Shown: positions 28,847 to 37,710 of the stretch, piece after piece
How positions within the stretch are numbered: position 1 is the first letter of the stretch
Layout: each line of letters starts with the position of its first letter
From: Aurantiochytrium sp. KH105
Lineage: Eukaryota; Sar; Bigyra; Thraustochytrida; Thraustochytriidae
Direction of reading: 5' to 3'
DNA: 64,000 nt
NCBI GenBank assembly: GCA_003116975.1
Contig: BGKB01000124.1
Location: 140,745 to 204,744, forward strand
The notes under the pieces: model-generated
The model's input: only the letters and a program-made list of their open reading frames with translations
What the model was told of the DNA's origin: nothing
Database searches by the model: none
Translations under genes and position numbers: made by a program

Positions 28847-31174
28847 TTAGGTCGTTTCTTCTGCCCAAAACGCGAGCGAGCGGCAGTAAAAGCGTGCTCC
28901 AGGACTGAGTGCATTTTCGTACACGTGCCTCGTGAGCATGAAGCCATCCGCGAGAAGGCCATCAAGTTCGTGCGCCCCCTCTTTGAGACGGCTCCGCAGC
29001 GCCTCGCGATTCTTGGCGCGAAGTTTGGATCGCTCAAGGGAAGTGAGCGTCTTGTACTGCCCAGCAAGCACCGAGGCTCGCTTTGCATTGAGAAGTTCGG
29101 GCTCGACCTCAGTTTCGTGCCGACTTGCGTCCTTGACATCTGCTACGCAGGCATAGGCCTTGCGAATCGGCGTTTCGTCAGAATTCTTCTCTGCAAGCTC
29201 ACACCCCGCGGCGGTGGCAGCCTTGTGGGCTGAAGAGGCCCTTCGGGCACGCTCAAAGCAGCTAATGCGGTTTGGATTGCGCCGCTTGCCGCTCGAATTC
29301 AATAAACTAGCGCGCGTGTTTCGTCGCGCCTTTGAGCTGGAGTCGCGTCGCTGTGCGTTTTGCTGTGCTCGAGGACGCGCAATTTCAAAATCGACAAGGC
29401 GCGACTGCAGCCTCGCTCCTGTCTCGGGCGCTGTGTAAGGACTCAGACGCGCAAAGCCGGCAGGGCCCTTTTTTTCTTTGTTGGCGAGAATCTCGCAAAC
29501 GAGACTGGCCTTGTACGCTTCCCAGCCACGGTTCACGGCAAAAGCATTTCGCAAGAGACGCGTGCTGGGGAAGTGCGATATGCGTTCCTGCACCGTCGCC
29601 AGAGAGGCTCGAGAAAGCTTGCCAAAGAGGTCGTGCTTTGAGATCGAGTAATACTCGCATAGCGTCTTGGCAACGACCGTAAAGGGGTATTTGTAACTTG
29701 TATCTTCTCGACTCGTGAGCGTCTGGTGGTCGCAAATGCTCTCTGTAGGCCCCATCAAGCACAAGGTCATGACCTTTGTGGCGCGGTGGACATTCTTTGC
29801 CGTATCCTCTTTCGGGATGTACCCAAGATGCGAACCGGATTTGGATGTCGTTTTGGCCATCGTCGAGGGACTTTGCGCGACCAGCTTGCGAACTTCAAGT
29901 TCACCGCGTTTGACGATGACGAAGAAGCGAAGCGGGTCGAGGGAATCGCCCTCTTTCATGATGGAAGTGCCGACGCGGGCGCGATTCGTGTGGAGAGAGA
30001 TGCACAAATTGAAGAATTCCTTGTCCGTGAGATCCTGAAGTGCAGGAACGGATTTGAGGAATCGCATCTTACGATCAAAAACTTCCTGATGTGTATTTTG
30101 AAGAATGCGCTGATAATCATCCTTGTGGATGACGAGGAGAACGCAAGGCTCAATAGTGACGACGGCGGCCGTTCGCACTGTGTACTGTGTGGACAGTGCG
30201 ATTTCCCCAAAGCTTCCCCCGGCCTCGAGTTTGGCGACGGTGTGAGCGACCCCCGAATTGTCAACGTCTCGCTGAACGAGAACAGATCCTTCGAGAATAA
30301 TGAAAAACTCCTCGCCCGTGTCCCCTTGATGGAAGATGAATTCATGCGACTTTTTGAACGTGCGCATTTTCATGATGCGACAGATTTCGCGGTGCTGCGA
30401 GTGGGTGAGATGGGCCCCGACCGTGACGTCAGAGGCGGCGACATCTACGGATGCCTTGCCGAACGAGCTCACCTTTGACGAGAAAATGGCCAGATGCGAA
30501 GTGGATGCCATCATGAAATCGAGGTCTGCGTCCGAGCGCGAAGCAGGATGCGTGTCGAGAAGTTTGATGAAGCGAGTATAATTTTTGATGCCGACCTGGC
30601 TGTCCGCCTCGGCCTGTCTGTTTGTAATGGCTGAGAGCGAGAGCGCGGCTCTCGCGATCTGCCTTGCAAGGTCCCAGTTTCTTCGTACTCGCTGGCGGCG
30701 CGCGCCCACGGATTCTTTGTTAAGATGCCCAATTGCAGATGCGACCTTGACAGCCGCACGGACCCGCGACCACATTTCGGCTGTTCGACGCTGCATCGCG
30801 GCGTGATCGCTTGCAGGGCCTGCATGGTTCGAAAGCGAGTGCTGTGACCTTGCCACGGACCGCGTGGTATCGGCGCGTCCAAATTTTGGTCTCGAGTCTG
30901 TGCGACTTGTCCCCAAGTTTCGCGTTGTGCTTTCCTTGCGGAGTCGCTGGTCCAGTATGCTGGGCCGACGTGGCCGTGAGGCGTTCTGGGGTCGCTTCGG
31001 CGCATGGTCGCTGCCCTGCTCGCTCCCGCTGTTCCTCGGTTCTGCCGTGGCTCTCAAGTCCGCGAGCCCCGCGTTTCGCTCGGTTTGCTGGCGCTGGAAT
31101 GGCGTCGCTGCCGAAGCGGTCCTCGTCTCGGGGTCCGTCTTGGACGGTGTTGCAGGTGTCTGTGACGTGGCCAT
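28847..31174 (-). CDS. Tandem cyclic-nucleotide-binding-domain protein (CNBD2-like)
   Basis: 775 residues from the ATG at 31174. The first about 150 residues are disordered, Arg/Ser/Thr-rich. A helical region precedes CNB domain 1 at about 255-365: FIFHQGDTGEEFFIILEGSV, then the phosphate-binding cassette FGEIALSTQYTVRTAAV at about 321, with the Glu and Arg that contact cyclic-nucleotide ribose and phosphate both present. CNB domain 2 at about 385-490 (SIMKEGDSLDPLRFFVIVKRGEL) has no recognisable FGE cassette and may not bind ligand. A basic tail follows. There is no kinase, channel or GEF domain. The layout resembles CNBD2/CRIS1-like proteins, cAMP-binding and tied to sperm flagella in mammals, so a ciliary role is possible but inferred. 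The stop lies 280 bp from the convergent GAF gene, and its last coding bases are duplicated beyond the stop. Confidence 0.82.
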   Translation of the reverse strand: MATSQTPATPSKTDPETRTASAATPFQRQQTERNAGLADLRATAEPRNSGSEQGSDHAPKRPQNASRPRRPSILDQRLRKESTTRNLGTSRTDSRPKFGRADTTRSVARSQHSLSNHAGPASDHAAMQRRTAEMWSRVRAAVKVASAIGHLNKESVGARRQRVRRNWDLARQIARAALSLSAITNRQAEADSQVGIKNYTRFIKLLDTHPASRSDADLDFMMASTSHLAIFSSKVSSFGKASVDVAASDVTVGAHLTHSQHREICRIMKMRTFKKSHEFIFHQGDTGEEFFIILEGSVLVQRDVDNSGVAHTVAKLEAGGSFGEIALSTQYTVRTAAVVTIEPCVLLVIHKDDYQRILQNTHQEVFDRKMRFLKSVPALQDLTDKEFFNLCISLHTNRARVGTSIMKEGDSLDPLRFFVIVKRGELEVRKLVAQSPSTMAKTTSKSGSHLGYIPKEDTAKNVHRATKVMTLCLMGPTESICDHQTLTSREDTSYKYPFTVVAKTLCEYYSISKHDLFGKLSRASLATVQERISHFPSTRLLRNAFAVNRGWEAYKASLVCEILANKEKKGPAGFARLSPYTAPETGARLQSRLVDFEIARPRAQQNAQRRDSSSKARRNTRASLLNSSGKRRNPNRISCFERARRASSAHKAATAAGCELAEKNSDETPIRKAYACVADVKDASRHETEVEPELLNAKRASVLAGQYKTLTSLERSKLRAKNREALRSRLKEGAHELDGLLADGFMLTRHVYENALSPGARFYCRSLAFWAEETT

Positions 31175-32077
31175 GATGGGCGCCTTGTCATTTGCTGGCT
31201 CGCCAGCCAGGCAGGCGGGCCTCGGGCCTCAGCAGCAGCAACAGCAGCTGCAGCAGCGTCGGCAAGCTCGAGCGACACAGCTTGACGCTCTTGGGTTGGC
31301 GCGGACCTGGACCAGCTACTCGCGAAGAAACGGTGTGTACCTCGCAAAGTCTGCATTCTATGACCCCCAATTCCCTTTATGCGGGGATCTTGTGGGGGGC
31401 ATGACACGCGCATCAGGGATGTCTCGATAATCTTGGAACGCGAAAGCTATGGACGACTGGATCCTACTTGTATGCAGCTGCAGAGCAGCTTTTGCCAGAG
31501 GAAGCATGCAGAGTGCGTTGTGGGCATTTCCTTTGGAAAGAAAGCGTTTGACTTTTCGTTTGTATCTGATCTCTAAGAGTACTGTGTCGCTTCTTTACAG
31601 ACGGGCAGAGACGGACTTGGCATTCCAACGAAGAGTTCACGAGAGGCTGCTTGCACTGCAAGCTTGAAGCGGAAAGTCGACGTTTGTAGAAGCAGGTTAG
31701 TTCAAGTCGTGGTCGAGCTCTATGCTCTCTGCAGCTGTTTTCAGTCTGCCAAGAAAAAAATGGCATAGACTAATCTTCCTGCATGATGACATACATTGTT
31801 CTATGCTCACGCGCCCCCACCTCGAAACAAGCACACCAATCCTGCGCTGCCAGCCAGCCAGCCCCTACGAAGTCTCTCCGCTCGGGAGGCGCTCGATCTG
31901 TGCCAGGATGAAGAACAAGAAGACGACGAAGCCGCCGTTTGTTACAAGTCCGCGACGCTCGCCTCGCAGACCGATTGATTGATACATATCCCAAACCGCG
32001 GCGGCTGCCCTGGACGCGGGCGGGCGGGCGGGCGGGCGGGCGGGCGCGCGCGCGGGCGGGCAGGCAGGCGGGTAGCG
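31175..32077. promoter_or_regulatory. Divergent intergenic region between the CNB protein and RGP1
   Basis: 903 bp between two divergent starts. A CAG-type run (cagcagcagcaacagcagctg) lies near 31230-31258, AT-richer DNA in the middle, and a (GGGC)n array directly before the RGP1 ATG. No supported gene. Confidence 0.45.
32019..32073 (+). repeat. GGGC tetranucleotide array in the RGP1 leader
   Basis: About seven perfect gggc units, then gcgcgcgcggg and gggcaggcaggcggg, ending five bases before the RGP1 ATG. Runs of three G on the sense strand at regular spacing could fold into a G-quadruplex in DNA or the 5' UTR. The fold is inferred from base pattern only. Confidence 0.8.
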
Positions 32078-33524
32078 ATGTCGTCGTTCGCGTCGCCGGC
32101 GTCGTCCTCTCGGCGCGCCGCGGGCGCCAGCTTCCGAAGACAGGCCTCACGCCTTGGCGATGGCGTCGTGACCTCGGGCACAACGTCGGCGTCTTCGTCG
32201 GGGCCAGCGTCGGGGCTGAGCGGCTCGCAGGGAACCCAGGGCGTGGGTCTGGACGTGGTGGTCTCGCAGCGGTCGTACTTTGCAGGAGACGTGGTGAAGT
32301 GCCGGATCTACTTTTACTTTCCCGAGTCTTTGCGTGAGCCCGTGTTTTTAGAGTGGGCAAGCGCGCAGCTGCACGGGCACGTGGCCTTCGACCCGCACCT
32401 TGTCTCGCCCAAAGACGCAGAGCTCGTCGCCGAGGCCGCCGAAGGCGCTCATCTTGACTTTGAGGATCGTGAAAAGAGGCTCCGCCAGCAGCATGAGGCG
32501 AATGCGGTTTTACATAGGGCGCGGGACAGCATGCGCGTGCTTCGTCGCACGAAGTCCGAGGTTCAGGTTGGGCGCAGGGATCGCGCGACAGGCCAGGGCG
32601 CCCCAGCAGGAACTGCTGCGGACGAAACGAGCCACGATGGCTATGAGGCGACCCTCGATTTTCTGTCGCAGGCTGCCTCGCTGCCCACGCCCAGTATGCC
32701 GGATGTGACGCTTCTAGCGGGCAAGTACGGAAGCTGCCTCTTTTCAAGTCCACCAGAGGTATTCGCTTGTGCATATGAAGGTCGCCCTGGACGCGAAGTT
32801 GCCTTTGCTTTTGAGGCAAGATTGCCTGCAGAGTTGCCACCATCCTTTCGTGGATGCGCAGCTCGATACTTTTACGTCCTCAGCGTCGGGGCCAAGCTGG
32901 ACCATCACGAGACGGCGCAGGTCTTGCATGTTCCAATCCGGATATGCTCAACGATCGATCCAGAGCCGCCCTTGCGTGGGAGTCGGGCGCGACGCACCAA
33001 ATCGCGAGGCTCGACGTATTCGCGAGGCTCTTCGCAGTCGCTGGCGCAGCGACTTTCTCGCAATGATCGTGTGCGGTCTTTTTCGTCCTTTCTCGTGGAG
33101 GAACACGACTTTAATGCGCGCAGCTACATGCTCGGCGAGACGCGTTTTCGGCGCAAGGCTGGACCTGGGCCCAGCGAGATGTTCAAGGTCGCATCTGAGG
33201 ACCTGCCCCTCAATGTGCGACCCGGTGCCGTCAGCCTCAAGGTTGTCGATTATGACTGCACCGGAATTGCACTGGAGGAGCGCGCAAGCCAGCACGCTCT
33301 GGCGGCCGGCGAGCGTCATAGAAGCACTAATGGTCGTTCGTCGCTAGCACATCGGGGAAGTTCGGCCGGGTCCTACAAGTCAGATCTTGACAAGGGCATT
33401 GGCGCCCTGGGTCACGGCTCAGACGACGGCAGCGCGAACGAGGCTCCGGACAGTGAGGCGGGCGAAGACGAGAACGAGGGTGAAAATGACAATGCGAATG
33501 ACGATGACGATGACGACGGCGACA

Positions 33525-33555
<31 letters not shown>

Positions 33556-34303
33556 CGAGAGCACTGCTGGCGCCGGGACACGCATTTTTCGCATTGGGAG
33601 CGAAGCTCGACACATGGCTCTTTTGCACATGTTTCGAGATGCTGTGCGACCCGGCGACCAAGTTCTCATGTCTTTTGACTTTCGCAACGCAGACGTGAAC
33701 TGCTACCAGGTCACGGTCGCGCTGGAGATCGAGGAACGCAGCAAGTGCCCCCCGTCGTTGCAAGCAGCTTTAGATCCATTGACAGACGCAGATGGCTTTG
33801 GCATGGGTCCATGGCAGCGCGTCCTGACCTCACGGACGGTGCAAGTGGGCTTTAATTTGCAACGCAGCGTTATTTTGACTGTGCCTACGGAGACAACGCC
33901 GGACTTTGAAACAGACTTGGTGTCGGTTCATTCTTTTTTGCGCTTTGAGTTTGTCACTGCTCGCGAGACTCCCAACGAAGGGGATGGCGCGAATGGAAGC
34001 GAGGGCGATGGGGAGAATGAGGAATGGGTCGGCCCGGGCGCTGTTCAGGGCGGGCTTCCCGTGACCAACTCGCGCACGCAAACTTCCCCGTGGCGAATCC
34101 CGCTCAAGGTGTTGCCTCCTTTTGACCGACATGCCCGGCACAAGGCGGCCGCGCGTGCCAAGCAGGTTGTAAATGCGATCGAGGGCAATAATTCTATGGG
34201 CTCTTTGTCTGCTGTGGGAAGCGAAACGTCCTACGATAGCGGAATCCTGATGTTGAGTAGCAGCACACAGGCATCCATGCTTCATGTGCACGTATGGTTC
34301 TAG
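32078..34303 (+). CDS. RGP1: RGP1-like arrestin-fold subunit of the Rab6/Ypt6 exchange factor
   Basis: 741 residues from the ATG at 32078 (MSSFASPASS), just after the GGGC array. Residues about 45-110 (VVVSQRSYFAGDVVKC, then EWASAQLHGHV) match the first beta strands of Rgp1, including the WASAQ-h-H motif. About 240-290 match its second block (PPSFRGCAARYFYVLSVGAKL, then VLHVPIRI). The C-terminal block, about 360-741, carries the rest of the Rgp1 domain interrupted by a hyperacidic insert (about 465-525, polyaspartate). Rgp1 pairs with Ric1 to activate Rab6/Ypt6 at the Golgi. Yeast Rgp1 is about 660 residues and the human one about 390, so the extra length here is low-complexity inserts. The last 125 coding bases and the 3' UTR are copied downstream (34608-34893). 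Confidence 0.85.
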
Positions 34304-34464
34304 ACTTTGCATGATATTTTGACTTTTCTTTGTTCTTCTTTTACAAATAAATATCAAAGGACAACGGAACAAGTTCGGGTGAACTGATTTGGTTGCTGGA
34401 CAAATACTTATATATATAAAATTGTAGAAACGCAGCGAGCGTCGTGCTCTCCTCATCTCCTCCC
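34179..34464 (+). repeat. RGP1 tail duplication, copy 1 (native)
   Basis: The 286-bp native segment spans the last 41 sense codons, stop codon and proximal 3' flank of RGP1. It matches 34608-34893 at 281 of 286 positions without gaps. The five differences (34217, 34237, 34252, 34294, 34392) are all transitions. Confidence 0.97.
34346..34351 (+). terminator. Polyadenylation signal AATAAA of RGP1
   Basis: aataaa begins 43 bases after the RGP1 stop codon, in an AT-rich tail. The duplicated copy has the same hexamer at 34775. The assignment rests on position and motif only. Confidence 0.55.
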
Positions 34465-34613
34465 TGCCCGTGCTTACCATGCCTAACGACGACATCGCCC
34501 ACCCGATTCCCGATCTTACGGGATAAATTACGGAGGGTCAGATTTACGTCGACCGCGCGCTCCAGAACGCCCAGGTCTAGCCTCCCATCAACCTTCTCCC
34601 CTCGCTCTCGAGG
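34464..34613 (+). pseudogene. Fragment of V-ATPase subunit B (50 codons, two stops)
   Basis: Read in the frame of 34479, these 150 bases give [20 protein letters not shown], a stop (taa, 34524), ITEGQIYVDRALQNAQV, a stop (tag, 34578), then PPINLLPSLSR. This is the highly conserved nucleotide-domain stretch of the vacuolar H+-ATPase B subunit (VMA2/ATP6V1B family). Both stops replace tyrosine codons expected in the family (TGY and QVY), while the Tyr of QIYVDR is intact. No other part of the gene is present. It sits exactly between the two RGP1 tail copies, and tcgagg is shared at the right junction, as in microhomology-mediated joining. It is a dead fragment; an intact copy must exist elsewhere. 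Confidence 0.85.
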
Positions 34614-34893
34614 GCAATAATTCTATGGGCTCTTTGTCTGCTGTGAGAAGCGAAACGTCCTACGACAGCGGAATCCTGATATTGAGTAGCAGCACACAGG
34701 CATCCATGCTTCATGTGCACGTGTGGTTCTAGACTTTGCATGATATTTTGACTTTTCTTTGTTCTTCTTTTACAAATAAATATCAAAGGACAACGGAACA
34801 AGTTCGGGTGAACTGATTTGATTGCTGGACAAATACTTATATATATAAAATTGTAGAAACGCAGCGAGCGTCGTGCTCTCCTCATCTCCTCCC
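34608..34893 (+). repeat. RGP1 tail duplication, copy 2
   Basis: Second copy of the RGP1 C-terminal codons and 3' flank, 429 bp downstream of the first. If translated in the RGP1 frame it would carry G-to-R and M-to-I changes and the same stop. It has no start codon and is out of frame with the V-ATPase fragment, so it is presumably non-coding. It ends 31 bp before the stop codon of the convergent Nudix gene, so both genes' 3' flanks are affected. Confidence 0.95.
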
Positions 34894-34924
34894 ATTCTCT
34901 CTCTTCAGCTCGCCATAGATTGGA

Positions 34925-35998
34925 TCAAAGAGACGCCGCGCGCTGCTTGCGATTGAGTTCACGTTGCCGCACGATAAAATCTAGTGCTTTGAAGCTGGGG
35001 TTGACAGTTTCGGTTTCGCCGAGACGAGCAAGAAAGGCCTCTTCAACATCGTCGTTGGTCATGCCAGGAAAAAGCCATTGCTCGCCCTCACGCAAGGCGT
35101 CAAGGTTGGTGGACGAGCAGAATGCGCGGAGCGCGTCAAAATCAGGAAACATTTCGAGCTCGATGAGTGCCGCTCCAGTCATGATCATGGGGTCACGGCG
35201 GGTGCGGTTGAGTCGCTCGAACTGCTCGCGTTGCCAATCATTGACATACGAGATACCTTCATCCATGACGGATGTGAGGCAGTATTCGACGGCCTCCTCG
35301 AGCGGAACCCAGCGCACCTCATGGACCTCGGGGGAGATTTCTTCCTTTTCTTCGACGGGCATGGACCAGTAGGGAGATTCGGTGGACTCGATGAGCTTGT
35401 AAAACTCCCTGCGACGTGCGCGCAGAGACTCATTGACCTCGTCAATGTCGAGGTTCGCAAGCCAGGGATTCTCCTCAGCAATGGCAACAAAGTTGTACAT
35501 GAGGTTGGATCGACTGCGGATCGGGCGCGTTTGCTTGACGCTAAAGGGCCGCAAAATAATGTCCTCGAAGGGCACCTGCGTTTCCGCCGGCCGAAGGAAC
35601 TCCTCGCTGAGTTCCCGCTTGGCGGCTTCCTCGAGTGTTTCGCCCTTGTCCACATTGCCACCGGCGAGCTTGTACTCGCCGGGATACCGCATGGTGGTGA
35701 TTTTTTCAGGGGTGCTGCGAAGCCAGTTGATGACCTCATTCTGGCCAAGCAGGACCTCCCAGCCACTCTCAAAGCACAAGTTCTTCTCCGCGTCCGACCC
35801 CTTGAGGTATCCCTTGAGGAAGGCGTTCTTGGTCGTCAAGGCGTCTCCATACTTATCTTTGAGCCGCCTCGCAAAGGAGACAGCTTCTCCCGGCTTCTCC
35901 CCCTCTGCCTCGCAGCGTCTGCGCACGCAGATCACCGTCGCCGCCTCCCTCACGGCCAGCTCTCCGCGCACCTCGAACGGGTTCGTCGCCGCCGCCAT
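34925..35998 (-). CDS. Nudix hydrolase-domain protein
   Basis: 357 residues from the ATG at 35998 (MAAATNPFEVRGEL). A Nudix box lies at about residues 111-134: GGNVDKGETLEEAAKRELSE followed by EF. This fits GX5EX7REUXEEXGU except that the late Gly position is Leu (EEFLR). The three Glu residues that bind the divalent metal (RE-L-S-EE) are all kept, so activity on a nucleoside-diphosphate-linked substrate is likely. The preceding YKLAGGN and the strand WEVLLGQNEVINWL fit the beta-grasp of the fold. Extra residues of about 150 follow the fold (VHEVRWVPLEEAVEYCL belongs to it). The substrate is not predictable. The start was placed after a short (AATC)n tract; the frame remains open 12 codons further without an ATG. 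Confidence 0.82.
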   Translation of the reverse strand: MAAATNPFEVRGELAVREAATVICVRRRCEAEGEKPGEAVSFARRLKDKYGDALTTKNAFLKGYLKGSDAEKNLCFESGWEVLLGQNEVINWLRSTPEKITTMRYPGEYKLAGGNVDKGETLEEAAKRELSEEFLRPAETQVPFEDIILRPFSVKQTRPIRSRSNLMYNFVAIAEENPWLANLDIDEVNESLRARRREFYKLIESTESPYWSMPVEEKEEISPEVHEVRWVPLEEAVEYCLTSVMDEGISYVNDWQREQFERLNRTRRDPMIMTGAALIELEMFPDFDALRAFCSSTNLDALREGEQWLFPGMTNDDVEEAFLARLGETETVNPSFKALDFIVRQRELNRKQRAASL

Positions 35999-36594
35999 CT
36001 CGCCGCGTCGCCAGTCCCGCCCGCGCCCAATCAATCAATCAATCAATCAACCAGCGCCCGCGCGCCGCCTGCCCTCGCGACGCCGCACGCCTCGCGCCGC
36101 TGCGGCGACCTGCACGCTCGGGCTCCACGCCGCGCGCCCTTCCGGCATTGCCGTCGACCGAGATCGCGATCGGGGCGTGCGAGTCCGCCTCCCCGCGCCG
36201 CTGCCGCGCACGTTATAGTCCCCGACTAGATCCGACTAGTCGTCGCGCGCAGGATCGCGCCGGGCTTGTTCAAATTCAAAACATCATCATCGACAGCGAC
36301 AACAACAGCAGGAAGGGCGACCGCAGGAACGACGCGGGGGAGGACGACGACAGCGAGCACGAGCGGGGCCGCGGGCGGAGAAGCTCCGGACGCGGGCCTC
36401 GGGGCAGAGCGCGGCCGCCGCTGCCCGGCGCGGCGCGAGCCTTGGTGCCGCTGAGGCGCCGCGACCGCGGGCGAGGAGACGACCTCGCTGCGCAGGCCCG
36501 CGAGAGGAGGAGCGAGGGCGCCGAGGGAGGCCAGGCCCTGGCGGACGCGGGCGCAGACGCGGGAAGCTCGTTGCTGAGGTTGGCGCGCAGCGCG
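35999..36594. promoter_or_regulatory. Divergent intergenic region between Nudix and DIX genes
   Basis: 596 bp, GC-rich, with an (AATC)5 tract at about 36030-36050 and short repeats of CGACAGCGACAACAACAG type near 36290. It should contain both promoters. The plus-strand frame stays open through the last 447 bp without an ATG, giving Arg/Gly-rich translation that I treat as leader. Confidence 0.45.
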
Positions 36595-37608
36595 ATGAGC
36601 TCGACGAGCGTGTATTACTTTGTTCCGGAGGACGGAGATGACGAGGCGCACCCGAACTTTTTCTCGTTGAGCAAGCCGGCGGCCAAGGTCCGCGCCGCAG
36701 ACGTGCGCGCTGCATTTCCTCTGCCGGGGGCCTACCACCTCCGCTTCAAAAAGGCTTTTAAGAACACATATGTGTGGCTGGATGCCGTCGACGACGGTCA
36801 GATTGTGCCACGTTTCGAGGGGCAAATTTTTGCCAAGATCTCGCGGTTATCTGCACAGCATGGCGCGGCAGGAGCGGGTGGCAGCAGGACTGCAGCTGCA
36901 CGCGCAGGCTCTTCAGGCGCAGAAAATCGATCTGCAAGGCCAGTTTCGTCGTCATCGTCATCATCTTCGTCGTCGACTTCTTCTTCGGCGGCAGCAGCAA
37001 GATCAGCACCAGGTTCATCAGCGCCAGCAGGAGGCAACGCAGCCCCTCGACGAGCACGGGCTCCGAGCGGAGGCGGTGCATCCTCGGGCGGGGGAACGCC
37101 TCCTCTGCAGGCCGCTCGGTCAACTCGTATGCCAGAAAAGATGAACAGTGGAGATTTGCTAGGTCTGCATTCATCGGCTGGGACGGCGTCCGGGGCGATC
37201 GCTGCGCCTGTTCCGGTTCGTGGCGGTTCAGCAGGGCAAATGGGCTCCGGAGGATCGTCTTCACCAGTTCCGTCACCAACGCTGGTGAGGCCGGGCTCCG
37301 GCACCGGGTCTGCTGGGGCAGCGGCCGGTGCAAGTTCAGGACTCCGCAAACCCCCGTCCGCTGGCGGGTCCATGTCCTCCTCTTCGGCGGCGGACGCCCT
37401 GCACAAGATGGATCTTGATTGGTCACCCTCAGCCCCGTCACCAACGCCCTCGCCGCCAATGATGCCGACTGGATCGACACCCATGCCCATGAACGGTGCG
37501 CGGTCATCGTCACCGGTGCGTAGGCCCGCGTCACGGAATGGCGCGACCAAAAGTAGTCTTTCCATCCCGAGCGATTTGTCAAGCGCTGCCAAGGACTTTA
37601 AGTTGTGA
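36595..37608 (+). CDS. DIX-domain protein with low-complexity tail
   Basis: 337 residues from the ATG at 36595 (MSSTSVYYFVPED). Residues about 5-86 read as a DIX domain. VYYFVPEDG aligns with the first strand of Axin/Dishevelled DIX, VRAAFPLPGAYHLRFKKAF with the GxYRYYFKK region, and DDGQIVPRFEGQIFAKI with the DDxxVLPxFEGKIxGKV strand. DIX domains polymerise head to tail into dynamic filaments that build signalling condensates (Wnt signalosome) or polarity complexes (plant SOSEKI). The remaining about 250 residues are Ser/Gly/Ala/Pro-rich with no domain, which fits a scaffold that needs partners. No DEP or PDZ domain is visible, so it is not Dishevelled. The function in this organism is unknown. 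Confidence 0.72.
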   Translation: MSSTSVYYFVPEDGDDEAHPNFFSLSKPAAKVRAADVRAAFPLPGAYHLRFKKAFKNTYVWLDAVDDGQIVPRFEGQIFAKISRLSAQHGAAGAGGSRTAAARAGSSGAENRSARPVSSSSSSSSSSTSSSAAAARSAPGSSAPAGGNAAPRRARAPSGGGASSGGGTPPLQAARSTRMPEKMNSGDLLGLHSSAGTASGAIAAPVPVRGGSAGQMGSGGSSSPVPSPTLVRPGSGTGSAGAAAGASSGLRKPPSAGGSMSSSSAADALHKMDLDWSPSAPSPTPSPPMMPTGSTPMPMNGARSSSPVRRPASRNGATKSSLSIPSDLSSAAKDFKL

Positions 37609-37710
37609 ATGTTATTTTTCCCCTTGTGCAAGAAATGGTCCCATCGCGCCAAAGAATGCCCCCTCGTGTATTCATTCTTCTCTGGTTCTGAATTTCTAAC
37701 AGGAGATAAA

